From CAZWVR01 sp964637235 (GTDB lineage Bacteria > Bacteroidota > Bacteroidia > Bacteroidales > S143-33), in NCBI GenBank assembly GCA_964637235.1, contig CAZWVR010000104.1, positions 1 to 7,427 on the forward strand: a DNA stretch of 7,427 bases, written 5' to 3'. The notes under the pieces are model-generated. The model had not been told where the DNA came from. It saw only the letters and a program-made list of their open reading frames with translations, and made no database searches. Both the position numbers and the translations under genes were made by a program. Shown in pieces: positions 1-6,916 of the stretch (within the stretch, counting starts at the first letter, position 1; each line of letters opens with the position of its first letter).

Positions 1-219
1 TTGATAAATATAAGACAAATATAAAACAAGCACAAGGGCAAAACTATAAATAAATATAATTGTTGGTATTTGTTTTTTTACTTTAAAGAATAACAGTATA
101 ATTATAAAAAAGGTTATTATTAAATAAGATATGATTCCAATTTTATTATTTATTACTCCTATAAATAGCATAAAGAATAAAAAATATTTTAATAAATTAA
201 TATCAACTATTTTATACAT
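1..219 (-). CDS. Partial hydrophobic membrane protein, N-terminus only (possible O-antigen polymerase or ligase)
   Basis: Reading the minus strand from an ATG at 219-217 gives 73 uninterrupted codons to the window edge, so the gene continues beyond position 1. The peptide starts MYKIVDINLLKYF and is rich in Ile, Leu, Phe and Tyr. It shows two or three likely membrane segments, at about residues 9-22, 28-45 and 51-72, with a short basic loop (KVKKQ, 46-50) between the last two. The start overlaps the end of the upstream glycosyltransferase by 8 bases, as at the other junctions in this operon. Multi-spanning proteins at this position in glycan clusters are usually Wzy polymerases, Wzx flippases or O-antigen ligases. 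The fragment is too short to choose, and the function is inferred from hydrophobicity and context only. The ribosome-binding site is weak (GGG about 5 bases upstream), so translation may rely on coupling. Confidence 0.65.
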   Translation of the reverse strand, partial: MYKIVDINLLKYFLFFMLFIGVINNKIGIISYLIITFFIIILLFFKVKKQIPTIIFIYSFALVLVLYLSYIYQ

Positions 220-1129
220 TTTTCCCAACAAATTTTAATATTCTTTTAAAGTTTTTAAAGCCAAAAAAAGATAAAAAATAAATTATAATCAGCCTTTTAT
301 CAACCAATAAGTATGGTTTTAACACTCCTCTTTTTATAATTTTTTTTTCATTCCATTTATTATAAAACTCATGATATGCGATTTTAGACTTAAATTTTTG
401 AATACAGTTTTCATTTTCCAGTTCAGGATACTTTCTCAAAAAATCTTCCAAGAACAGTCTATTTTCTTTCTCAAACAGCTCTCTTTTTGTCCAACTAAGA
501 CTATCATTATGTGCTCGCCATATACAAAGTTTTTCATCTAGATAATAAACCTGGGATAGCTTAGACATTCTAACAAAAAAATCAAACTCTTCTACCATAC
601 TAAATCTAGTATCAAACAAATAATTCATATTAGCTAATGTACTTTTTTTAAACATTACACTAGGAATCATAACCTGATAAGATGCTATCCATGCTTCAAA
701 TACATCTCCCGATAATTGAACTTTATTATAAAAAGCTTTTTTATTATTTTTATCCTGAAATAAAGTATATCCATTAGTATAAACTAAACCAATTTCATCA
801 GATTTAAAACACTCTAAAGTTTTTTCAATTTTTTGAGGTAGATATAAATCATCACAGTCTAAAAAAGCAATATATTCACCATTCACTTTCTCCAAAGCTT
901 TATTTCTTGCCTCTCCTAAAGTAGTATGAGTGGGTGCATAAAAATATTTTATCCTTTTATCATCATAAGACTTAACTATTTCAGCACTTTTATCTGTAGA
1001 TTGATTATCCCAAAATATTAATTCCCAATTTTCGTAAGTTTGAGCAATCACACTATCTATTGCTTCTTTGAGGTAAGTATCACTATTGTAGCAATTCATT
1101 ACAACAGATACTAAAGGTTTATTGCTCAT
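212..1129 (-). CDS. Family 2 (GT-A) glycosyltransferase
   Basis: A complete 305-residue cytoplasmic or membrane-associated glycosyltransferase, expected to move a sugar from a nucleotide donor onto a growing glycan. The GT2 layout is clear. VSVVMNCYN (residues 7-15) is the first strand of the nucleotide-binding fold. DNQSTD (41-46) is the second-strand aspartate motif. YIAFLDCDD (86-94) carries the metal-binding DXD-type aspartates. EEFDFF, near residue 180, resembles the acidic motif that holds the catalytic base. Length is normal for the family. The C-terminal 40 residues are basic and hydrophobic (LIIIYFLSFFGF), suggesting membrane contact. The start is supported by AAAGG about 8 bases upstream and by an 11-base overlap with the preceding aminotransferase. 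Its position directly after the sugar-nucleotide genes makes transfer of the sugar they produce a reasonable guess, but donor and acceptor cannot be read from sequence. Confidence 0.9.
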   Translation of the reverse strand: MSNKPLVSVVMNCYNSDTYLKEAIDSVIAQTYENWELIFWDNQSTDKSAEIVKSYDDKRIKYFYAPTHTTLGEARNKALEKVNGEYIAFLDCDDLYLPQKIEKTLECFKSDEIGLVYTNGYTLFQDKNNKKAFYNKVQLSGDVFEAWIASYQVMIPSVMFKKSTLANMNYLFDTRFSMVEEFDFFVRMSKLSQVYYLDEKLCIWRAHNDSLSWTKRELFEKENRLFLEDFLRKYPELENENCIQKFKSKIAYHEFYNKWNEKKIIKRGVLKPYLLVDKRLIIIYFLSFFGFKNFKRILKFVGKNV

Positions 1130-2234
1130 AAAAAGCCTTTATTTTTTCTATAACTTTATTTTGCTCTTCTAGTGTTAAATCCACATGGCAAGGTAGTGTT
1201 AAAATCTCTTTATATATTTTTTCGGTTATTGGTAGATTATTATCGACTTTATATCTACTTAGCAGATGATTAGGTTTGTAGTGTATTCCACACTCAATAT
1301 TGTTTTCAATGAGATATTCTCGTAACTCATCTCTATTTTTTGCTTTTATGACAAATATATGAGGTAATATTTCATCAAAATTAAAGTCTAAAAATTTTAT
1401 TTCTTTTATATCTGTCAATTCTTTGATGTATCGCTTTGCTATACTCTGTCTCTTATTTCTAAATTCTTCAAGTCTATCCACTTGAACTATCCCAATAGCT
1501 GCCATTATATTACTCATATGGTATCTAAAACCTTGATGTTTGACATCAAAGTCCCAGCTTCTTTGTCCTGTATATCTTTTGTCTGTATCTTTTTCAACAC
1601 CCAAAAGTCTTCCATCTTGTACTTTTTGGATAAACTCTTTATCATTTGAAAGTATTGCTCCACCTTCTCCTGAAGTGATATTTTTAATCCCATCAAAACT
1701 AAAACAGAGTATATCTCCACGAGTTCCTATTAAATCCTCATCTCTTGTACTACCAAAGGCTTGAGCAGCATCTTCTAGTACTCTTAAATTATACTCTTTT
1801 GCCAACTTATAAATTTTATCCATGCCTTTAGAGTTACTTGCGTAATGGACAGGCATAATAGCTTTTGTATTTTTTGTTATTTTACTTTTTGCATCATTAC
1901 TATCTATAAAAAGTGTTTCTGGATTGATTTCACAAGCAACTGGTTTTGCGCCTGTTGCCGAGATAGCTTGAAAAGAAGCCACATAAGTCAAAGATGGGAC
2001 CAATACTTCATCTCCACTACCAATACCTAAAGCATTCAATGATAAATGCAATGCTGATGTACCTGTGTTTACACAAACAACATCCATATCTGTATGCAAA
2101 AATTCTTTTATCTTTTTTTCAAATAGCTGAACTTCTTCCCCCATACCAAGATATTCTTTATCCAATACTTTCATGACTGCTTTTTTTTCTAAATCAGATA
2201 TTGAAGATTTTGATAATCTTACTTTACCAATCAT
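1119..2234 (-). CDS. DegT/DnrJ/EryC1/StrS-family PLP aminotransferase (sugar nucleotide)
   Basis: A 371-residue enzyme of the usual length for sugar-nucleotide aminotransferases, which convert a keto group on an NDP-sugar to an amine using PLP and usually glutamate. Visible landmarks are NTGTSALHLSL (56-66) for phosphate binding, EDAAQAFGS (154-162) with Asp155 expected to bind the PLP ring nitrogen, and SFDGIKNITSGEGG (179-192) with Lys184 in the Schiff-base position. The YHMSNIMAAIG segment near 240 is also typical. Because Lys184 is present, this is not the RfbH/DdhC/ColD type, in which a histidine replaces the lysine and the enzyme dehydrates instead. It follows the CDP-glucose pathway genes and the cupin, so the likely substrate is a CDP-4-keto- or 3-keto-6-deoxyhexose; this is inference from order. 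The start is chosen as the ATG overlapping the cupin end by 11 bases, although its ribosome-binding site is weak. Confidence 0.88.
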   Translation of the reverse strand: MIGKVRLSKSSISDLEKKAVMKVLDKEYLGMGEEVQLFEKKIKEFLHTDMDVVCVNTGTSALHLSLNALGIGSGDEVLVPSLTYVASFQAISATGAKPVACEINPETLFIDSNDAKSKITKNTKAIMPVHYASNSKGMDKIYKLAKEYNLRVLEDAAQAFGSTRDEDLIGTRGDILCFSFDGIKNITSGEGGAILSNDKEFIQKVQDGRLLGVEKDTDKRYTGQRSWDFDVKHQGFRYHMSNIMAAIGIVQVDRLEEFRNKRQSIAKRYIKELTDIKEIKFLDFNFDEILPHIFVIKAKNRDELREYLIENNIECGIHYKPNHLLSRYKVDNNLPITEKIYKEILTLPCHVDLTLEEQNKVIEKIKAFYEQ

Positions 2235-2631
2235 ATTTTATCTCACTTAACTCTATATTTATTGACTCATTTGGATCATGTTCAATATCAGCAATATTTA
2301 AAAGTATATTATATTCTTCAAGTCCTTTGAATGCCATCCATAGGTTTGGTTTAATAGTTAGTCTTTGGTATTTTTTTTTCGATAAAATAACACTAAAAAA
2401 CTCTTTAGTATTTTCGTCGTACACAACAAACTCTATTTTACCAACTGGTACTACTAAATTTAGAGTCATTTTCGTATGTTTTTTCCAACCTTTAATTTTA
2501 TCTTTATGTACAACTGAAAAATAAGCTTCACCAAATCCACTAAATCCATTATCACTCTTTTTCATTGCATGGAATATATCACCTTTTGGATTATAAATTT
2601 GTTTTAATGGTGTTAAAATTACTCCGTCCAT
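2224..2631 (-). CDS. RmlC-like cupin, sugar-nucleotide epimerase or ketoisomerase
   Basis: A 135-residue protein of predicted beta strands that reads as an RmlC-like cupin. The segment KGWKKHTKMTLNLVVPVGKI (48-67, His52) resembles the part of RmlC (dTDP-4-dehydrorhamnose 3,5-epimerase) that carries the catalytic histidine. FVVYDENTK (68-76) and LTIKPNLWMAFKGL (91-104) fit the following strands. The histidine-phenylalanine pair commonly seen in that last strand of RmlC is replaced by tryptophan, methionine, alanine and phenylalanine. At 135 residues it is shorter than RmlC (about 180) and close to the 3,4-ketoisomerases such as FdtA. Placed between RfbG and an aminotransferase, it probably acts on CDP-4-keto-6-deoxyglucose, as a 3- and/or 5-epimerase or a 3,4-ketoisomerase; the sequence does not decide which. 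The start has AAAGG about 8 bases upstream and overlaps rfbG by 13 bases. Confidence 0.75.
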   Translation of the reverse strand: MDGVILTPLKQIYNPKGDIFHAMKKSDNGFSGFGEAYFSVVHKDKIKGWKKHTKMTLNLVVPVGKIEFVVYDENTKEFFSVILSKKKYQRLTIKPNLWMAFKGLEEYNILLNIADIEHDPNESINIELSEIKYDW

Positions 2632-3719
2632 TTCAAACCTTTATATTTTGCTATTTGTTCGTATTCATTTATTTGTTCTAATGTTTTTTTATACATGTCT
2701 TTATTATTTTTATAAAAATCATAATACCACTCACTAGTAAATCGAATAGTATCTTTATACTCTAAATTTGCTTGCCATTTAAGATAAAAAAGTGCCTTAT
2801 CACAATTTAATTTCAATAAACCAGCTTCATTAAAAGGGATATCATCTGTAATAGTATATGAATTTTCAATATTCTTGAATCCCCAATATTCACTTAAATC
2901 TTTTAACAATTCTATAACAGTATTATTTTGTTCAGATTTCGGTCCAAAATTAAATGCTTCTCCATGCAAAGAAATATCTTCATGTAGAATTTGAGCCAAA
3001 TTTAAATATCCACTTAATGGTTCCAAAACATGCTGCCAAGGTCTAGTAGCATTTGGACTTCTAATTTCAACTTTTTCACCTCTACTCCATGCTTTCATAC
3101 AATCTACCACAATTCTATCTTTTGCCCAATCTCCACCTCCTATAACATTTCCTGCTCTTCCTATAGCTAATTTTATGTTGCTACCATCACTCTTAAAAAA
3201 AGAATGATAATACGATTTTATAATAAGTTCTGCAGCACCTTTACTTCCACTGTATATATCTTTTCCACCCATTTGATCATTTTCTTTGTATCCCCAAACC
3301 TGTTCTACATTATCATATGCTTTATCACTTGTAATAATTACAGCTGTACATTTATGATTTGAAACTCTCAAAGCTTCTAAAATATTAGCTGTTCCCATAG
3401 CATTTGATGAAATTGTTTCAATCGGATTACTATAAGATATAGAAACTATAGGCTGAGCAGCCAAATGAAATAAAAAATCTGGTTTTTCCAATGAAATAAT
3501 CTCTGTCATTTTTGACAAATCTCTTATATCTTCTTCATAATGTTTTATTTTATTTTTCAAAGCTAAAACTTCAAACATAGAAGGATTTGTAGGAATATCT
3601 TTAGATATACCTACTACCTTTGCACCTAATTTTAAAAGCCAAGTAGTTAACCAGCTACCTTTAAATCCAGTATGGCCAGTTACTAAAACTTTTTTATTTT
3701 GATATACATTCTTAAACAT
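2619..3719 (-). CDS. rfbG: CDP-glucose 4,6-dehydratase
   Basis: A 366-residue extended short-chain dehydrogenase/reductase that turns CDP-D-glucose into CDP-4-keto-6-deoxy-D-glucose with bound NAD. Visible motifs, numbered from the ATG at 3719, are the nucleotide-binding VLVTGHTGFKGSWL (11-24), DIRD (64-67), HLAAQP (85-90), ITSDKAYDN (129-137, active-site Ser/Asp/Lys) and YSGSK (156-160, the catalytic Tyr-x3-Lys). RAGNVIGGGDWAKDR (188-202) and RPWQHVLEPLSGY (226-238) are hallmarks of this enzyme rather than of the dTDP-glucose dehydratase. The frame is open further upstream, with a TTG at 3740 and an ATG at 3731. I prefer 3719 because GGGAG lies 5 bases before it, it matches the usual N-terminus of the family, and it makes the tight TAATG overlap with rfbF. 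It directly follows the enzyme that makes its substrate. Confidence 0.96.
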   Translation of the reverse strand: MFKNVYQNKKVLVTGHTGFKGSWLTTWLLKLGAKVVGISKDIPTNPSMFEVLALKNKIKHYEEDIRDLSKMTEIISLEKPDFLFHLAAQPIVSISYSNPIETISSNAMGTANILEALRVSNHKCTAVIITSDKAYDNVEQVWGYKENDQMGGKDIYSGSKGAAELIIKSYYHSFFKSDGSNIKLAIGRAGNVIGGGDWAKDRIVVDCMKAWSRGEKVEIRSPNATRPWQHVLEPLSGYLNLAQILHEDISLHGEAFNFGPKSEQNNTVIELLKDLSEYWGFKNIENSYTITDDIPFNEAGLLKLNCDKALFYLKWQANLEYKDTIRFTSEWYYDFYKNNKDMYKKTLEQINEYEQIAKYKGLKWTE

Positions 3720-4498
3720 TATCTCTCCCATATAATCCAAGGCGCATTATTTTTTTTACACATATCATTTAATTTCATCTTATCTCTTAAGGTATCCATT
3801 GGCATCCAAAATCCATTGTGTTTATATGTATATATCTCACCATCTTTTGCAAGATTTTGTAATGGTTCTTGTTCAAATACTACATCATCACCATCAATTA
3901 TATAATCAAATACTTTAGGTTCACAAACAAAAAAACCTGCATTTATCCAACTGCCATCACCTTTTGGTTTTTCTTTAAATTCTCTAACCTGATTATTTTT
4001 ATCTATATCCAAAGCTCCAAATCTCCCATCTGGCTGAGCTGATGTCATAGTTATGGTTTTACCATGATTTTTATGAAATTCTAATAACTTACCAATCTCA
4101 ATATTTCCAACCCCATCACCATATGTTAACATAAAAGTTTCATTACCTATCACTTTTTTAGCTTTTTTTATTCTACCCCCTGTCATAGTATTTAAACCTG
4201 TATCAAGTAAAGTCACTTTCCATGGTTCACTGCTATTATTTAAAACTTCAATATTGTTGTTTTTTAAATCAATAGTTACATCACTTTGATGTAAAAAATA
4301 ATTTGCGAAATATTCTTTAATAACATAACCTTTATATCCCAATAAAATAACAAAATCATTAAAACCATATGTTGAATATATTTTCATAATATGCCAAAGA
4401 ATAGGTTTACCACAAATTTCTACCATAGGTTTTGGTCTAATGTCAGTTTCTTCGCTTAATCTTGTTCCAAATCCACCTGCTAATAATACAACTTTCAT
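3719..4498 (-). CDS. rfbF: Glucose-1-phosphate cytidylyltransferase
   Basis: A full-length 259-residue nucleotidyltransferase that makes CDP-glucose and pyrophosphate from CTP and glucose 1-phosphate, the entry step for CDP-linked deoxysugars. The signature LLAGGFGTRLSEETDIRPKP (5-24) holds the nucleotide- and phosphate-binding loop with Lys23. The RLSEETDIRPKP wording, as I know the families, points to cytidylyltransferase RfbF rather than the thymidylyltransferase RmlA. TYGDGV (125-130) supplies the metal-binding Asp128, and INAGFFV (185-191) and WMPMDTLRDK (231-240) complete the active site. ATG at 4498 overlaps the upstream aminotransferase stop in an ATGA arrangement and has the best ribosome-binding site of the operon. 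The last base of its stop codon is the first base of the rfbG start. The rfbF-rfbG pairing makes the assignment firm. Confidence 0.96.
   Translation of the reverse strand: MKVVLLAGGFGTRLSEETDIRPKPMVEICGKPILWHIMKIYSTYGFNDFVILLGYKGYVIKEYFANYFLHQSDVTIDLKNNNIEVLNNSSEPWKVTLLDTGLNTMTGGRIKKAKKVIGNETFMLTYGDGVGNIEIGKLLEFHKNHGKTITMTSAQPDGRFGALDIDKNNQVREFKEKPKGDGSWINAGFFVCEPKVFDYIIDGDDVVFEQEPLQNLAKDGEIYTYKHNGFWMPMDTLRDKMKLNDMCKKNNAPWIIWER
3725..3729 (-). promoter_or_regulatory. Shine-Dalgarno sequence deciding the rfbG start
   Basis: The minus strand reads GGGAG, 5 bases before the ATG at 3719. It overlaps or lies downstream of the two alternative starts in the same frame (ATG at 3731, TTG at 3740), so it favours the shorter 366-residue form. 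It lies inside the last codons of rfbF. Confidence 0.6.
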
Positions 4499-5784
4499 AA
4501 AACTTGCTCCTTTGTTATTATATCTCCAGAATTTTTCAGTTCTATCAATAATTTCTCTAATTTTTCTGGTTTAATTTGATTATGTGTTGGTAAATTAAAT
4601 ATATGTTTACAAACAAATTCTGATACTTTATTTGTTCCCATTTTATATCCTATTTCTTCAAAATTATTATTTTTCCCAGAAGCAATGGTTTTAAACCAAA
4701 TAGACAAATCTATCTTCTTACTAAATCTTTTTTCCCAATAATCTCTATTTTTTATCAAAAAACTATATCTTAAAAATATATTTTCTTCACTATTTATATA
4801 TTCTGATGAATAAATATTCAATATTTTATTGTAAAATTTTACTATTTTTTTTCTATTTGCTAAATTAGAATCTAAATTTTCAATTTGAGAAATTCCTATT
4901 TTTGCTAAAACATTTGAAAACTTAGCAGGATATGGATAGTTTTTAACATCCTTTAAGTTATGAAGTTGTTCATCTAAAAAATATGTCATAAGATTTAATT
5001 TAGATAAAACTGCATTAAAAAATTTTCCAATCCAGTAAAAATATGGGTGGAGAGTAATTAAATTTAATACAAAAGTCCTAACAATTTTTTTAGTATAATG
5101 CTTATCTAAAAAAGGAACATTATTATAATAATTATTAAATTCCGTTAGATATTTCTCATTATTTACACTAACAATGCCACCTAATCCAGTATTGATAACT
5201 TTGCTTCTATCCGTTGAAAAAAAACCAAAATCACCTATTGTTCCAGCATATTTACCATCTACTTTTGCACCTAATGCTAATGCAGCATCTTCTATTACTA
5301 ATAAATTATATTTTCTAGCTAATTCCATAATGGCTTTTATATTGCACATTTGCCCAAAAGTATGTTGAGCATATAAAACCTTTGTTTTTGATGTTATCAA
5401 AGCTTCTATTTTTGATACATCAATATTAAAATCATTTTCATTAATATCACAATAAACTGGTCTAGCACCGCAATAAAGTATGGCATTTGGTACAACCACG
5501 CAAGTAAAGGAAGGAATAATTATCTCATCTCCAATTTTTATACCAATAGATTTTAAAATACTATACAACCCCATTCTTCCACTTGCAAAAGTATAAATAT
5601 TTTTTGCATTCAATTTACTTTTAACTTTATCCTCATATTCTTTTATACTAGAACCAATTATTATTGCTTCATTCTTCGTTTTATATAATTCTTTTATTTC
5701 TTTAAAAGAATTCGTTCCACTAAAAACATTCATTTTATAGTGAGGATATGATGGTAAATAATTAAAAAATTTTTTAATTTCCAT
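4495..5784 (-). CDS. DegT/DnrJ/EryC1/StrS-family PLP aminotransferase, long form
   Basis: A 429-residue member of the DegT family. Numbered from the ATG at 5784, TFASGRMGLYSIL (65-77) is the phosphate-binding start, GDEIIIPSFTCVVVPNAI (85-102) is the typical second motif, and IEDAALALGAK (164-174) has Asp166 for the PLP ring. FFSTDRSKVINTGLGG (188-203) keeps Lys195 in the Schiff-base position. The usual Gln or His two to three residues after the Asp is Leu169 here. A hydrophobic, aromatic stretch (about 240-270) makes it longer than the second aminotransferase at 1119-2234. This long form is common in glycan clusters, but I do not know an established substrate for it. An in-frame TTG at 5796 is an alternative start; I prefer the ATG because it gives the 11-base overlap seen elsewhere in this operon. 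Neither candidate has a clear ribosome-binding site. It overlaps rfbF by 4 bases. Confidence 0.85.
   Translation of the reverse strand: MEIKKFFNYLPSYPHYKMNVFSGTNSFKEIKELYKTKNEAIIIGSSIKEYEDKVKSKLNAKNIYTFASGRMGLYSILKSIGIKIGDEIIIPSFTCVVVPNAILYCGARPVYCDINENDFNIDVSKIEALITSKTKVLYAQHTFGQMCNIKAIMELARKYNLLVIEDAALALGAKVDGKYAGTIGDFGFFSTDRSKVINTGLGGIVSVNNEKYLTEFNNYYNNVPFLDKHYTKKIVRTFVLNLITLHPYFYWIGKFFNAVLSKLNLMTYFLDEQLHNLKDVKNYPYPAKFSNVLAKIGISQIENLDSNLANRKKIVKFYNKILNIYSSEYINSEENIFLRYSFLIKNRDYWEKRFSKKIDLSIWFKTIASGKNNNFEEIGYKMGTNKVSEFVCKHIFNLPTHNQIKPEKLEKLLIELKNSGDIITKEQVL
4507..4513 (-). promoter_or_regulatory. Shine-Dalgarno sequence of rfbF
   Basis: The minus strand reads AAAGGAG, 8 bases before the rfbF ATG at 4498. 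It lies inside the last codons of the preceding aminotransferase gene. It is the strongest ribosome-binding site I see in the window and supports the rfbF start. Confidence 0.75.
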
Positions 5785-6916
5785 ATTTAAACCCAAAAGT
5801 TTTTATAATATTATCATTAGATAACGGTGAAAAAAATTTTTCTTTATACCAATTTGCTATTTTTTCAATTTCTTTCATATTACTTTTTCTATATTTCATA
5901 AGTTTATCATAAATATCTTTAATTTCATTTTTGTCAAAAGCAATATCCCATATTTTACCTTTACCCATTTCTACAAGAGGATTTGCAGTGAAGTTATCTT
6001 GGCTAGCTATAACTATAACAGAAATACCACATACTACTGCTTCTACACAAGTGCCTGATGCAGTACCTATCACAAGTTTTGCATTTTCAAAAAGTTTATA
6101 GATATTCTCATTTGAAACTGTAATATTTTTTGGTAAGATTCCAAACTTTTTAATATCAACAGCAGGATGATTTTTAAATATAATATTTTCAAAATCTTTA
6201 ACACTTTCAAGCATATATTTTGTATCATTTTCTATATAAGAACCTAAAAGTAAGATATTTTTTTCCTCCTTTATACCCTCAAAATCAAAAATTTTTTTAT
6301 ATCTTAATGATACCCCAGTATCATATATAACTTTTTCCCTTTGTTGAATATAATATTTCCCATTAACTAATACTTTATGAGGAGAACTTAGCATATCATA
6401 ATCTAAATCATCTACATAAGCATTAAAATAAGTTTCATAATTTAGATAAAATTGTAATGCTATTAATTCAATATTTGAATTACTTTTTCTGATAGCATAA
6501 TTAAAACTCCTCTCAATAACTTGAAATTCACTCCAAGAATAAATTTTCTCTAAAGTGTCTATTTTAGATATATTTTTACCTAAAATATAGCGACTTAAAC
6601 TATCAAAGCTAAAATTATTTATATCTGCAATAAGCGCGTTATTAAATACTTTATCCTCATAACTATTTTCTTTTTGAAGAAGTCTTAATGTTTTAAATGG
6701 ATAATAGAGTATCAATTTTAATAATATAAAAAAATCTTTATATCCAAATAACTCATATTCAAATATAAAATCTCTCTTATCCTTGCTTATTATTTTGAAA
6801 AATTTTACAAGTTTGAATGGATTTTTACCTACTTGATAAGGTCGAAGGAGTATAGTATAATCACTATTATACTTCTCAAATATCTCATATATTCCAGTAA
6901 GATAATTTTCACTAAA
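5774..6916 (-). CDS. GT-B-like surface carbohydrate biosynthesis protein, 5' end missing
   Basis: The natural-looking protein sequence begins at about FSENYLTGIYEIF (codons from 6916) and runs about 380 residues to the stop at 5774. No credible start codon or ribosome-binding site is present. The frame stays open to 7351, but that upstream part reads the Cas9-like gene out of frame and is not meaningful. The C-terminal half looks like a GT-B donor-binding domain: NILLLGSY opens a Rossmann-like strand, KNHPA (about 6158-6172) resembles the K-x-H-P motif of capsule, polysialyl- and glycerophosphotransferases, and GTASGTCVEAVVCG (6026-6067) resembles their Ser/Thr-rich plus Glu motif. The middle part (SWSEFQVIERSFNYAI, then SSPHKVLVNGKYY) reminds me of the surface carbohydrate family TIGR04326, but I cannot confirm this. 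It overlaps the following aminotransferase by 11 bases. An N-terminal portion of unknown length is lost at the junction to the right. Confidence 0.6.
   Translation of the reverse strand, partial: FSENYLTGIYEIFEKYNSDYTILLRPYQVGKNPFKLVKFFKIISKDKRDFIFEYELFGYKDFFILLKLILYYPFKTLRLLQKENSYEDKVFNNALIADINNFSFDSLSRYILGKNISKIDTLEKIYSWSEFQVIERSFNYAIRKSNSNIELIALQFYLNYETYFNAYVDDLDYDMLSSPHKVLVNGKYYIQQREKVIYDTGVSLRYKKIFDFEGIKEEKNILLLGSYIENDTKYMLESVKDFENIIFKNHPAVDIKKFGILPKNITVSNENIYKLFENAKLVIGTASGTCVEAVVCGISVIVIASQDNFTANPLVEMGKGKIWDIAFDKNEIKDIYDKLMKYRKSNMKEIEKIANWYKEKFFSPLSNDNIIKTFGFKYGN

Noticed and set aside
1119..2234. RfbH/DdhC-type 3-dehydrase as the identity of the enzyme following rfbF-rfbG
   Set aside because: The Schiff-base position holds Lys184 rather than histidine, and no iron-sulfur cysteine cluster is visible.
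1540..2524. Several plus-strand open frames of 60-107 codons, and a minus-strand one at 1514-1720, across the aminotransferase and cupin genes
   Set aside because: They overlap genes with clear motifs in another frame and have no ribosome-binding sites or family features.
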